A DNA stretch of 40,864 bases, taken from Acinetobacter sp. GTDB lineage: Bacteria > Pseudomonadota > Gammaproteobacteria > Pseudomonadales > Moraxellaceae. The DNA lies in contig JAITLL010000068.1 of NCBI GenBank assembly GCA_031277915.1, positions 1 to 40,864 on the forward strand, in the 5' to 3' direction. The first letter of the stretch is position 1; each line of letters begins with the position of its first letter. A model generated the notes under the pieces. That model searched no databases. It was not told the origin of the DNA and was given only the letters and a program-made list of their open reading frames with translations. This document shows positions 7,903 to 16,088 of this stretch, in pieces. The translations under genes were made by a program, and so were the position numbers.

Positions 7903-8952
7903 TTAGTCATCACATTCGGGCGGATCTTTACAAATCGTGGAAATCCCTTGCGGTTTGAGTTCTTCGGAAAGTAACAGTTGTGCGCCTTGTGTGACCACAA
8001 CATCACCGGCACGGAAACTGTGATCGGCAATGAAACCTTGTCCGGTTTCATTGTGAGCCGGAACAAAACGCCGTGTGAATTGATTCGGTGCAGTGCGTAC
8101 ATAAGCCCAGGTTTGTCCGCCATACCAGATCACGGCTGACTCTGGAATTAGGATGCCAGACAGCGTTTGATTTGGTATAGGAAGTTGTACCGTGAGTCGA
8201 GAACCCATCGGCAGTGCATGCGGAACCAGATACAACCATGGACTTCCTTGCAGGCTTGGATCAGCTTGCGGTGAGCTAGACAGTTTTTGCGCAGTCAGCG
8301 CTTGTTCCTGCGCAGATTGAACGGTCACGTTATTGGGTGCTACAGCCGCATAAGTATTGGGTAAGGTCACCCGTAAGATAGATGCCTGACCGGATTGCAA
8401 ACTTTGCAGTAAGTCAGATTTTGGTAGCAGTACGTTATGAGCAATGCTTTCCCCAAATTGCTGTTGTATCGTCGCAGCAAGCCTCGGAAGCATGGCACGT
8501 GCTGCGTCGAGTTTTGCGATATCGTTTTGCATTAGGGTTTGTGCATCTTGCACGCTTTTCTGAGAAATGTTCTGGTCATCATTAAATAATTGGCGGCTAC
8601 GCTCATATTGCGCACGTGAATTGGTCGCCTGTGCGTTCAGACTGGTGATGTTGGCATGGGCATTTGCCCATTGATCACGTAGCGTGAACAGTGGTTGCAG
8701 ATCAAGTACTGTGGCATAAGCATTCATCTTCTGTTGAATAGCTGTAGCACTGAGGGCGGTTAGCATAATCCGGCTGGCTTGTTGTGCTTGCAGACTGACC
8801 GTGACCACGGTTTCACCTTTGATGGTTTGTACTGTAGATTGGGGCGGTGTTACGGGGAGGGCAGAAGCTGAAAAAAATTGATGGCTATACCAACCGCCAC
8901 CGGCTGCCAAAGCAAGGAGGGGCATCACCAAAAGCATCGGTTTGAGTTTCAT
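7903..8952 (-). CDS. RND efflux periplasmic membrane-fusion protein
   Basis: This 349-residue protein starts with a membrane anchor or signal (residues 5-20, MLLVMPLLALAAGGGW). It continues with the hallmark layout of CusB/CzcB-type adaptors: a lipoyl-like strand (ATVLDLQPLF), a helical hairpin rich in Ala and Gln (about 95-165), and beta-barrel regions (LPMGSRLTVQLPIP, IPESAVIWYGGQTWAYV, GDVVVTQGAQLLLSEEL). The N-terminal lipoyl half looks shortened compared with CzcB. The C-terminal tail carries two cysteines (CKDPPECDD), which might bind metal. The gene overlaps the upstream outer membrane factor by four bases (ATGA) and is followed 86 bp later by the permease, so the three are almost certainly one operon. 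Confidence 0.88.
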   Translation of the reverse strand: MKLKPMLLVMPLLALAAGGGWYSHQFFSASALPVTPPQSTVQTIKGETVVTVSLQAQQASRIMLTALSATAIQQKMNAYATVLDLQPLFTLRDQWANAHANITSLNAQATNSRAQYERSRQLFNDDQNISQKSVQDAQTLMQNDIAKLDAARAMLPRLAATIQQQFGESIAHNVLLPKSDLLQSLQSGQASILRVTLPNTYAAVAPNNVTVQSAQEQALTAQKLSSSPQADPSLQGSPWLYLVPHALPMGSRLTVQLPIPNQTLSGILIPESAVIWYGGQTWAYVRTAPNQFTRRFVPAHNETGQGFIADHSFRAGDVVVTQGAQLLLSEELKPQGISTICKDPPECDD

Positions 8953-10340
8953 TGGGCGAATCCTCCCATCCGTGTGGTTTTTTTCTGGGTGAAGATACCG
9001 TGGTCTAGGTTTCGTTGTAGTGCATCTTCAAGCAGTGCAGCACTTTGCATCACATTCACTTTTGCATCCAGCGTGTTTAACTGACTGGTTTGATATGCCA
9101 CCTGCGCTTGAGTATAACTCAGTCGATCCAGATTTCCGGCATGGAATGCGTGTGATTGACTGTTCAATTGCTGTTGTGCGATCGATTGAGAGTGGATCGC
9201 CAATTGCATTGCCTGCTGACTGGACTGATAACGGCTTAACGCTTGAGCAAGATCGGCCAAAATTTTGTCCTGTAAGGCAGTAGTTCGTGCCGCTGCTTCT
9301 TTACGCTGGGCTTCCGCTAGATGGATGCCACCCTGATTTTGATCGAAAATTGGTAATGAAATACCCGCTAAACCGAATGCAATTTTGTGTGTGCCCATGT
9401 CATAAGTATAGCCAGGACCTAAATGAATATCGGGATATTGTTTCGCAACTTCCAACTGTAATGTTGATTCGGCAGCAGCATAATTTGCCAGTGAGGCCAA
9501 GAGATCCGCCCGCTGAAAAATAGCCTGTTGCTGCATTTCGGTGCTGGGTACGATAGGGGGCGATGTGATAACGCTAAAATCGAAATCCAATTGCTTCAAC
9601 GTACTCACTGGGACACCAATAACAGCAGCCAATGCGGCGAGTGCATTTTGTTCAGCATTGCGTGCTGCAGCGAGGTCACTTTGTGCTTGAGTATCCGCCA
9701 ATAATGCGGCATTGACCTCAGGGCGTGAGAATTGTCCCACAGCAAGACGCTTACGGCTCATAGCGGCGATTTGCTGCTCGGCAAGTACTTGTTGCGATAA
9801 CAGGGTGATGCGTTCACGTGCAGCATATAGGGTCAGCAAGGCATCACGAACTTGGGCACTGACGTTCCATATCTCATTGCTGAGATTTAAACGTGCTGCT
9901 TGTGATAGGTGTGATGCTTGCGCAATGTGGTAACCGCGCTTGTGTGCTGTTTCGATGGGAATATCCAGTGCAAACCCTAATGTCCAAGGAGAAGAATCAC
10001 TCGCTGCATTTGAGGCATATTGACTGGGTAGTTGTAGAACTGGATTAGGAATGGCACGTGCAACATCTACTCCAGCTTGTGAAGTGGTGGCTTGAGCACG
10101 GGCAATATCGAGTGTTGGGCTATAATAAAATGCCGCTAAGGTTAGCATTTCACGGTTCCAATGCGGCAAGGGCCAAGCAATATTTTGCCCTAATTCGCGC
10201 TGGATATATTGATGTAAATCTTCAGAATCTAGGGAACGTGATTCAAATTGTTGTACCAATTGAGCGGGTACAATCGGCTGGGGGTGATATGTTGTACAGC
10301 CCGTCAAGATGATCAAAATACAGTAACTGAGTTTACGCAT
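8949..10340 (-). CDS. Outer membrane efflux factor (TolC/CusC-type lipoprotein)
   Basis: The protein has 463 residues. A short signal ends in the lipobox LTGC with Cys15, so it is probably a lipoprotein. Two repeats of long Ala/Gln-rich coiled-coil helices (about 150-235 and 335-440) separated by beta segments (GPGYTYDMGTHKIAFGLAGI) are typical of the OEP family. It forms the outer membrane channel of the tripartite pump. GAGGAAA sits 7 bases before ATG 10340. It is first of the three pump genes and follows the sensor gene by 110 bp. The gap contains a possible inverted repeat at 10419-10439 (TACAGGG / CCCT…GGTA) that may be a second operator, but the symmetry is poor. Confidence 0.9.
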   Translation of the reverse strand: MRKLSYCILIILTGCTTYHPQPIVPAQLVQQFESRSLDSEDLHQYIQRELGQNIAWPLPHWNREMLTLAAFYYSPTLDIARAQATTSQAGVDVARAIPNPVLQLPSQYASNAASDSSPWTLGFALDIPIETAHKRGYHIAQASHLSQAARLNLSNEIWNVSAQVRDALLTLYAARERITLLSQQVLAEQQIAAMSRKRLAVGQFSRPEVNAALLADTQAQSDLAAARNAEQNALAALAAVIGVPVSTLKQLDFDFSVITSPPIVPSTEMQQQAIFQRADLLASLANYAAAESTLQLEVAKQYPDIHLGPGYTYDMGTHKIAFGLAGISLPIFDQNQGGIHLAEAQRKEAAARTTALQDKILADLAQALSRYQSSQQAMQLAIHSQSIAQQQLNSQSHAFHAGNLDRLSYTQAQVAYQTSQLNTLDAKVNVMQSAALLEDALQRNLDHGIFTQKKTTRMGGFAQ

Positions 10341-10450
10341 GGTATTTCCTCAGAATTCGTTGAAATAATGTAAATATCATTGTCATTCCAAACAACCCAA
10401 AATTATTCTAATAATGAGTACAGGGTGAGCCCTTTGGTAGAAAAACTCTA

Positions 10451-10720
10451 TCATTTTAAATATGATTTTATCACTTGTAATACTATATCTATATCTTTGT
10501 GACGTTGAGTTTGATCCGATTCATTTACAACATGATCAGTAAGATGGCCTTCAATTACAGCTGACATCAAACCATTGACGGCCCCACGTATGGCAGCAAT
10601 TTGCTGGAGAATGGCAGTACAGTCTTCTCCCTGATCCAACTGCTTTTCTAGGGCAGTAGCTTGTCCTTGAATTCGTCGAACTCGTGCAAGCAACTTTGCT
10701 TTGTCATTTATAGTGTGCAT
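10451..10720 (-). CDS. RcnR/DmeR-type nickel/cobalt-sensing repressor (CsoR family)
   Basis: This 89-residue all-helical protein is closely similar to E. coli RcnR throughout: [12 protein letters not shown], then C34 followed by [15 protein letters not shown], then EGHLTDHVV. The four RcnR nickel/cobalt ligands are all present with a one-residue offset: H2, C34, H59 and H63. FrmR-type formaldehyde sensors lack the last His, so a metal sensor is favoured. It should bind DNA as a tetramer and release it on Ni(II) or Co(II). It is the first gene of the minus-strand efflux operon and probably represses itself and the pump from the inverted repeat at 10735-10779. I am confident of the family and fairly confident of the metal class. 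Confidence 0.9.
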   Translation of the reverse strand: MHTINDKAKLLARVRRIQGQATALEKQLDQGEDCTAILQQIAAIRGAVNGLMSAVIEGHLTDHVVNESDQTQRHKDIDIVLQVIKSYLK

Positions 10721-10734
10721 GAATTTACGACTTT

Positions 10735-10779
10735 GCTACAGCAGGGTAATGCTTGGCTGTTTATCCCTAGTGCTATAGC
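10735..10779 (-). promoter_or_regulatory. Candidate operator of the RcnR-type repressor
   Basis: GCTACAGCAGGGTAA (10735-10749) and TTATCCCTAGTGCTATAGC (10761-10779) form an interrupted inverted repeat with a G-tract in each arm. It begins 15 bases upstream of the repressor start codon. RcnR/CsoR-type proteins bind A/T-flanked G-tract palindromes. The position fits autorepression of the operon; the assignment is inference. Confidence 0.5.
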
Positions 10780-10799
10780 GAACCTTATGATTGTGCCAT

Positions 10800-11245
10800 T
10801 CTCTTAGATTCCGGCCATTTTGGGGATGGGACCTGTAGTGTAGTTATTTGATGAATGGTTAATTCCAATATGTGCACCATCACTCTTAAGCAGTGATAGC
10901 GTGGACTTGTCGGCTAGAGAAATCATTCATCCTTCACCAGATAAACGAGATTGGCGACGTTGGTTAGCTAGAGCACAACTTGATATTGATGTTGATATGA
11001 CAAGAGGCGAAGTCTTTGACACCCTAGAACAAGGTAATATTGCGGCTATTGCAGGGTACGGTATTTCCATTGGAGATTTGGTTTTGTGTTCAGGGGCGAT
11101 TGTAAATAAACAGCTTGCACAGCCATTTAAAACAGTCGTATCTACTGGTGATGGTTATTATCTCGTGTGGTCAGAACTGTCGGGGGAAGGACACTTGTAT
11201 ACGCCAGTTTTTAGCATTTTTGCAAGGGATGGTTCCCATCGTTGA
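10800..11245 (+). pseudogene. LysR-family regulator (GcvA-like), C-terminal fragment
   Basis: The open frame from 10844 to 11245 reads LFDEWLIPICAPSLL, HPSPDKRDWRRWLARA, then FDTLEQGNIAAIAGYGISIG and LQ/KTVVSTGDGYYLVW-type ends. These are the conserved blocks of the effector-binding domain of GcvA-like LysR regulators. A TAG at 10841 precedes it, and homology continues upstream in another frame (HFGDGT, expected as RFGDG), so there is also a frameshift. The DNA-binding N-terminus is absent. GTG 10901 is an artificial start. Like the oxidoreductase fragment at 4453, it abuts the metal-efflux cassette and is a relic of the interrupted region. Confidence 0.75.
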
Positions 11246-11353
11246 TTACCCTGATATTATCTATAGATAGTGTTCTTGCTCATGATGGTGGATTCGTATT
11301 TATGTAGAAGTCTGGATTTATGCTGTATTTTTACAGGGTGGAAAAATGAAAAG

Positions 11354-12617
11354 CTATCCAATACAAAAAATAGCCCAATCACCCATCAAATTTTTACGCT
11401 TCTCAAGATAAGCTCCACGTAAATAAGCAGCTTCAACTTCGTCAGGTAGTTTATGTGCTAGTACATGCTTACAGACCTCACGTGGGTAGTTAGTTTTGTC
11501 TGCTGACCAGTCACGGAACGTGGAACGGAAGCCATGTGTTGTGATCACTCGATTTTGCTTCGGGTCAATATTAAGCCATTTTCTTTAAGTTTTTGTTCAT
11601 GCATTCTTTTAATCAAAGCTGTTAGTGACATATCAGAAAGCATGCCACAGCCACGAGGTGCAGGGAAGATAAATCCTGAGGCTGGGTATACAGTTTAATG
11701 GATTCAAGCAATGTGATGGCTTCTTGGGATAAAGGAACTCGATGTTCCTTCTCTGCCTTCATACGCTCTTTAGGGATGATCCAAACTTTAGATTCAAAAT
11801 CAATTTCTTGCCATGTTGCACCAAAAACCTCACCAGACCGGGCAGCAGTAAGAATCGTAAACTCTAAGGCTTTAGGAGAAATCCCTTTCTTCAATCTTAG
11901 CTTTTGAATAAATTCAGTGACTTGATCGTAAGGTAAAGAAGGGTGGGGATTTGATTCCTGTATTAATTTACCGAGAATAGGCTCCAGATTACCTTTCCAT
12001 TTAGCAGGATTGTCCCCAGTAAAAAACTCCATTGCTTTAGCATAATCAAAGATAGTTTCTATACGTCCACGAATACGTCTGGCTGTTTCATTTTTCTCAA
12101 TCCAGATAGGCTTAAGAGCTTCAGCAATATCAACTTTGGTAATGCTGCCAATAGTGAGATCACCCAGCGTTGGGTAAATGTAGGTTTCCAAGGTTGATGA
12201 CCATTGCCCAATATGTTTTTCATTTTTAAGTTCACGAGTTTTATTGGCAATCACAACTTTGGCACATTCACTGAAAGTTTTATTCTTTAACTGCTGGATG
12301 CGGAGCTTTTCGAGTTGTTCCTGCTTATGAGCAATTGGATCAATACCACTTCGTATTTGTAACCTTAGTTCAGTGGCTTTGGCACGAGCTTCAGCTAAAG
12401 ATACTTCCGAGTACGAACCTAGGCCAATATCACGGCGATGGGGTTTCAACTTACCATCTTTACCCAGACGTTTACCTACTACCGCACGTAAAATCCAGAC
12501 ACGGGAATTCCCCTCAACGTTCAAACACAGACCATCAACACCCCCTACAGAATGTCGTCCAGTCGCTTTAATTCTTGATACACTGAGTGCTGAAAGCTCT
12601 TTAGACTTTTTTGGCAT
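11354..12617 (-). pseudogene. Tyrosine-recombinase integrase (P4/DUF4102 type), two frameshifts
   Basis: ATG 12617 starts a protein with the DUF4102 arm-binding domain (LSVSRIKATGRHSVGGVDGL), a SAM-like core domain (about 105-190) and a catalytic domain. The first catalytic Arg lies in TAARSGEV. Near 11680 a one-base indel moves the frame to SGFIFPAPRG…LTALIKRMHEQ. A second near 11575 moves it to VITTHGFRSTFRDW, which contains the His/Arg box, then CKHVLAH and the nucleophile region AYLRGAYLEKR. All catalytic blocks remain, but no single frame spans them, so the enzyme is presumably dead unless these are sequencing errors. The start lies 2 bp from the att core at 12619, which supports an integrase of this tRNA-Ser island. 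The ribosome-binding region (GGCGG) overlaps the att core. Confidence 0.88.
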
Positions 12618-12618
12618 A

Positions 12619-12661
12619 TTCCGCCAAATTCGAAAAGCCCCTGTTAAAAGCAGGGGCTTCT
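12619..12661 (+). repeat. Attachment-type repeat, copy 3, with terminator hairpin
   Basis: TTCCGCCAAATTC (12619-12631) matches the tRNA-Ser 3' end core. It is followed by a hairpin with arms AAGCCCCTG (12635-12643) and CAGGGGCTT (12651-12659) that resembles the tRNA terminator. It lies immediately behind the integrase start and is probably the distal att site of the island. Confidence 0.75.
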
Positions 12662-13069
12662 TATATGCAAAGTATATAAATCAAACCAATCTTTAGCTTA
12701 ATTGTTGATAACAAATCCTAAAAATTTCATATAAATCAAAAGAGTATGTATTTTAATCAAAAGTGATTTATTTTTAAAATATATCTTTTATTTTCAGTAT
12801 CTTACAGTGATTTTATCTACATATCAGAATTGAACAAGTTATTTGTAGAATATTCATTTATTGATATATGATGAGCCAATACTTAGAAACTGATTCAAAA
12901 CATAATTCTATTGTTCGGCGAGCAAGTTCAAGGAAGAAATACGGCTGAATTCAGGCTTCTAAACCCTATATCTGGAAATTATTTCTAGCCAAATATTATA
13001 TTTTGACCCAATGGTTGGGAATGTCTCACTCTTATTTTGAGGAGGCGTTTCCTATTTTAGGATATATCT
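12662..13069. other. AT-rich intergenic region with a TetR remnant
   Basis: Apart from the short TetR-like frame at 12868-12948, no gene is visible. The leader of the MetQ-type gene occupies the right end, with AGGA at 13060-13063 as a probable ribosome-binding site. I see no methionine riboswitch that I can defend. Confidence 0.5.
12868..12948 (+). pseudogene. TetR N-terminal remnant, third copy of the leader-associated family
   Basis: Tandem ATGs at 12868 and 12871 open a 25-26 codon frame, MSQYLETDSKHNSIVRRA followed by unrelated residues and a stop at 12946. It matches the first 18 residues of the two intact regulators (MQNYLETSSKKLQVVQTA and MPNYLETPAKKLHIIRTA). The helix-turn-helix and everything after it are absent, and no structured leader precedes it. 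It is best read as a truncated third paralogue just outside the tRNA-Ser island. Confidence 0.55.
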
Positions 13070-13948
13070 ATGAAAAAATTATTTAGTGTACTGTTCAGCG
13101 CATCTGTACTGACACTGACTGCATGTAACAAACAACCTGCACAAACTGAAAATGCAGCACCTGCTAAAGATAAAACAGAGTCAGTTCGCACAATTAAACT
13201 GGTTTCAACAGGTTCAGATACTGACGTATGGAAATACGTTGCAACGCTTCCTGAAACTAAAGAAGCGGGTATTAAACTCGAAGTGACCAATTTGACAGAC
13301 TATGTTGTGCTCAATACATCTGTCGCAAGTGGTGAGCAAGATGTAAATGCGTTCCAGTCGTTTAACTACTTGGCCGCTTATAATTCTTCAAATAAAGCCA
13401 AAGTTGCTGCTGTGGCAACAACTTACTTAGAGCCAATGGGGCTTTATGCAAATAAAGTTAAAACTGTTGAGGAGTTCCCACAAGGCGCTACAATCGCGAT
13501 TCCAAATGATACTGCTAATGAAGCTCGTGCATTAACTTTATTGCAGTCTGCTAAACTGATTAAACTTAAACCAAACTTTGACCCTGTAAAAGGGACTACA
13601 AACGACATCGCTGAAAACCCTAAAAATTTGCAATTAAAACCAATTCAAATGACTACAGCGGTTCGTGTTAAAAACGATGTAGATGCAATTGTACTTGGTA
13701 ATACATTGGCACTTGAGGGTGGCCTCAATGTAATGAAAGATTCTATTTTCCGTGAGCCTATTGACCAGTCTACTAAGCTTTATGTCAATTTATTGGGCGT
13801 TGCTGAAGCAAACAAAAATGACCCGATTTATACGAAACTTGGTGAACTTTACCACTTACCTAAAGTACAAAAGTTTGTGAGCGAAAAGTTCGCGGGCACA
13901 AAAGTTGAAGTGAACAAGCCTGTTTCTGAATTTGCAGACATCAAATAA
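13070..13948 (+). CDS. MetQ/NlpA-family substrate-binding lipoprotein
   Basis: This 292-residue protein has a lipoprotein signal ending in LTAC with Cys19, a charged linker to about residue 42 and the NlpA fold: TIKLVSTGSDTDVWKYV, GIKLEVTNLTDYVVLNTSVA, GEQDVNAFQSFNYL, then IAIPNDTANEARAL and the C-terminal KLYVNLLG…YHLPKVQKFV. The family binds methionine or related small amino acids for the MetNI importer in the periplasm. No metN or metI lies next to it, so it is solitary and must share an ATPase/permease elsewhere, or bind another ligand. AGGA lies 6 bases before ATG 13070. It is followed by its own terminator. Confidence 0.9.
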   Translation: MKKLFSVLFSASVLTLTACNKQPAQTENAAPAKDKTESVRTIKLVSTGSDTDVWKYVATLPETKEAGIKLEVTNLTDYVVLNTSVASGEQDVNAFQSFNYLAAYNSSNKAKVAAVATTYLEPMGLYANKVKTVEEFPQGATIAIPNDTANEARALTLLQSAKLIKLKPNFDPVKGTTNDIAENPKNLQLKPIQMTTAVRVKNDVDAIVLGNTLALEGGLNVMKDSIFREPIDQSTKLYVNLLGVAEANKNDPIYTKLGELYHLPKVQKFVSEKFAGTKVEVNKPVSEFADIK

Positions 13949-13980
13949 GTAATTTTTTAATTTTAATAAATTCAAAAACA

Positions 13981-14010
13981 ACAAAGCTCTGACATTGTCA
14001 GGGCTTTTTG
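13981..14010 (+). terminator. Terminator of the MetQ-type gene
   Basis: The hairpin AGCTCTGAC/GTCAGGGCT is followed by five T residues, about 35 bases after the stop codon. Confidence 0.8.
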
Positions 14011-14138
14011 CAATCTAGGGCAGAGGACATCGTATTTAAGTAATAGCATAATGTATTCATCAAAATGACACCGATTAGTCATCTAAATGAAATCCTGCTG
14101 GTTAAAAATAATCCAATTTATCGGGGTGAATTCCAGTC

Positions 14139-15398
14139 ATGCAGAAAAAATCTTATAAAATTCTAAGTTTGGCGTTTCTTATTGTGAGCATGATGGGCTT
14201 AACTGCCTGTAATGATAGTAAAGATCAACAATCTACAGCAGTTTCAACAACACCAACAGATACTCGTGACCAGCGTTTTCTAACGGTAAAAACCAATGAT
14301 GTGATTCAAGTTGCGATTGATGACTTGATCCCAACGCAGGGTGCAATTGGTTATGATCAAATTTATTATAAATTAGGACGTTGGCAAGGTGATGCACAGC
14401 GCCCAACTTGGCAAGCAGATTCGGTCAATCAATTGGTCTATTTAAATAAAACTATTGGCAAGAAATTTAGTGATTATTGTGAAGCGATTGGTGCCAAAGG
14501 TCGTGATGATTTTACGAGTCTGCAAGACCTGAAAAATGCGAATTTAAAACAATTAGAGACATTTAAATGCCAAGAACAGCCAGGCACTGAAACGGCTGAT
14601 TTGAAAACAGTCGTTGTTGGTTATGATGGGCGACTTTACCTGACCGATGGACATCATACGATGACAGAGTTCCGTGAACTGCCAGATGGTGGGGGGCAAC
14701 TTAAAGTATGGGTAAAAGTTGTTGGGAACTATAGTGATAGTAAAACGGCGGATGAGTTTTGGGCGAAAATGCTTGCAAATGGCCGAGCATGGTTAAAAGA
14801 TGGAAAGAATCAACCGATTTCATATCAACAATTACCTAAAAACTTAGGCCTCAAAACTGTAACAAACCCTGATGGTATGCAAAATAATCCATACCGTTCT
14901 TTGGTCTATTTCACGCGTGATATTGGTTATAGCAAAGTTGCCAATGCAACGGACTATACCGAATTCTTATGGGAAGATTGGTTTAATAAGCAAATCGACA
15001 AAAACTTGGTACATCCTTTAAGTTTTTATCATACCGATGCTAGTGTGTATGGTGTTGCAGATGTATTGGCATCTACAGAAATAAAAACTGACTTAACTGT
15101 GTCGGGGAGTGCAACAGGCTATCAGGCAGCGGTTGCTGATTATTCATTATTGATGGGAAGTACCAAACCAACTGATATTATTTATGGTACTTCAACTGCC
15201 GCAGATTTGGGCGCATTACAGCTTGTGAAAAATGCTGCTAAAGGTTCTGTTACGGCAACTTCAATTTCTAATCTTGCAGATTTGACCCGTGATGAAATTA
15301 AGAAAGATAAAACCCCACGTGCAGGTGGTAGTATCTGGTATGCCGTAAATTACAAAGCATGTGGTAAACCCGCTACTGGAACGTGTTGGGGGTGGTAA
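14139..15398 (+). CDS. ParB/Srx-like (ParBc_2) lipoprotein
   Basis: This 419-residue protein starts with a lipoprotein signal (residues 1-24, LTAC with Cys24) and a Ser/Thr linker. The conserved core starts at about residue 45 (VKTNDVIQVAIDDLIPTQGAIGYDQ) and includes LYLTDGHHTM with D170-G-H-H at 170-173. That is the signature of the ParB-like PF08857 family, related to ParB/sulfiredoxin catalytic cores. Family members are usually annotated only as putative nucleases or phosphotransferases. An exported, lipid-anchored version suggests an envelope function. The C-terminus contains two Cys (KACGKPATGTCWGW) that could form a disulfide in the periplasm. GGGGTGA precedes ATG 14139. It appears monocistronic. 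Confidence 0.75.
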   Translation: MQKKSYKILSLAFLIVSMMGLTACNDSKDQQSTAVSTTPTDTRDQRFLTVKTNDVIQVAIDDLIPTQGAIGYDQIYYKLGRWQGDAQRPTWQADSVNQLVYLNKTIGKKFSDYCEAIGAKGRDDFTSLQDLKNANLKQLETFKCQEQPGTETADLKTVVVGYDGRLYLTDGHHTMTEFRELPDGGGQLKVWVKVVGNYSDSKTADEFWAKMLANGRAWLKDGKNQPISYQQLPKNLGLKTVTNPDGMQNNPYRSLVYFTRDIGYSKVANATDYTEFLWEDWFNKQIDKNLVHPLSFYHTDASVYGVADVLASTEIKTDLTVSGSATGYQAAVADYSLLMGSTKPTDIIYGTSTAADLGALQLVKNAAKGSVTATSISNLADLTRDEIKKDKTPRAGGSIWYAVNYKACGKPATGTCWGW

Positions 15399-15417
15399 TT
15401 CACTGGTAGTACAAAAG

Positions 15418-15447
15418 AAAGGGGTGAGTAAAATCGCTCCTTTTTAA
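15418..15447 (+). terminator. Terminator of the ParB-like gene
   Basis: AAAGGGGTGAG and CGCTCCTTT can pair imperfectly around TAAAAT, followed by a T run. It lies 20 bases after the stop codon. Confidence 0.6.
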
Positions 15448-15652
15448 TATAAATTAAATCATTAACGTTTGATCAGAATGGAATTAAAAATTAAAAAACA
15501 TGACTTGCTCTCGCTTAAGCCCTAAACATTTCGTCTTACACATGCTATTAAGATTTTTACTACTTTTATAAACCTAAAATTAACAATAACTTGTTAATTA
15601 TTTAACCTTGCTTTTTAATGATCTAATTTAAAACAAATGTCATTTTGTGCGC

Positions 15653-15681
15653 TTGACTGAGAGAGAGTTGGGAACTATTCT
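15653..15681 (+). promoter_or_regulatory. Sigma-70 promoter of leader RNA copy 2
   Basis: TTGACT (15653-15658), a 17-bp spacer and TATTCT (15676-15681). The predicted start near 15688 falls at the first hairpin, exactly as in copy 1. Confidence 0.8.
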
Positions 15682-15916
15682 TTGCCTGCTGGCCACATTG
15701 CCAGTTGGTCGTCGCAGACCAGGAAAACAAAGTCGATATGCAAAATTCTTGTTTTGTGTGTCGGGAACTCGTTCGCCCCCTTTTTCTCTACGGTAGGGCG
15801 GAAGGGGGACACCTTCGGGTGTGCTGGTTCCTTTGTTTCCAGTCTGCGAACCCCCTTTCGTTCTGCCACCATAATTCTAATGTTTTGGCAGAACTCCCAA
15901 TAAAAAGGAGTTGGCT

Positions 15917-15973
15917 TTGCACATTCATTATTTCATGGCAGTCCTTGCCATAAGCTATAACGACACAGCTTAA
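15917..15973 (+). CDS. Leader peptide (18 aa) inside leader RNA copy 2
   Basis: TTG 15917 replaces the ATG of copy 1 and opens an 18-codon frame whose residues HIHYF, A and SYNDT are conserved. GGAG at 15907-15910 sits in a hairpin with ACTCC (15893-15897). The stop codon falls at the same distance as in copy 1. The weak start codon suggests low or conditional translation. A coding role is supported only by conservation between the two copies. Confidence 0.5.
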   Translation: MHIHYFMAVLAISYNDTA

Positions 15974-16088
15974 AAACTTTAAAGCAGCTTGATCACCAAT
16001 AGGTTTTCAGGCTTTAAGTCATTACGGCTCAAAAACTTGCATCAACAATAAAACTTGAGATGTGCCAAGCACAGTCTTTATGGCTTTG

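Noticed and set aside
10419-10439. Second operator between the repressor and outer membrane factor genes
   Set aside because: The TAC…AGGG/CCCT…GTA symmetry is uneven, so it is mentioned only within the gene entry.
12059-12696. Plus- and minus-strand frames of 62-107 codons inside the integrase gene
   Set aside because: They overlap the integrase coding sequence, which has recognisable domains in another frame.
12962-13069. SAM or methionine riboswitch before the MetQ-type gene
   Set aside because: The stretch is too short and no conserved helix pattern could be drawn.
15675-15953. Open frames of 65-82 codons across the second leader RNA on both strands
   Set aside because: They overlap the covarying helices, have no counterpart at the same place in copy 1 and no protein-like conservation. 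The RNA explains the conservation better.
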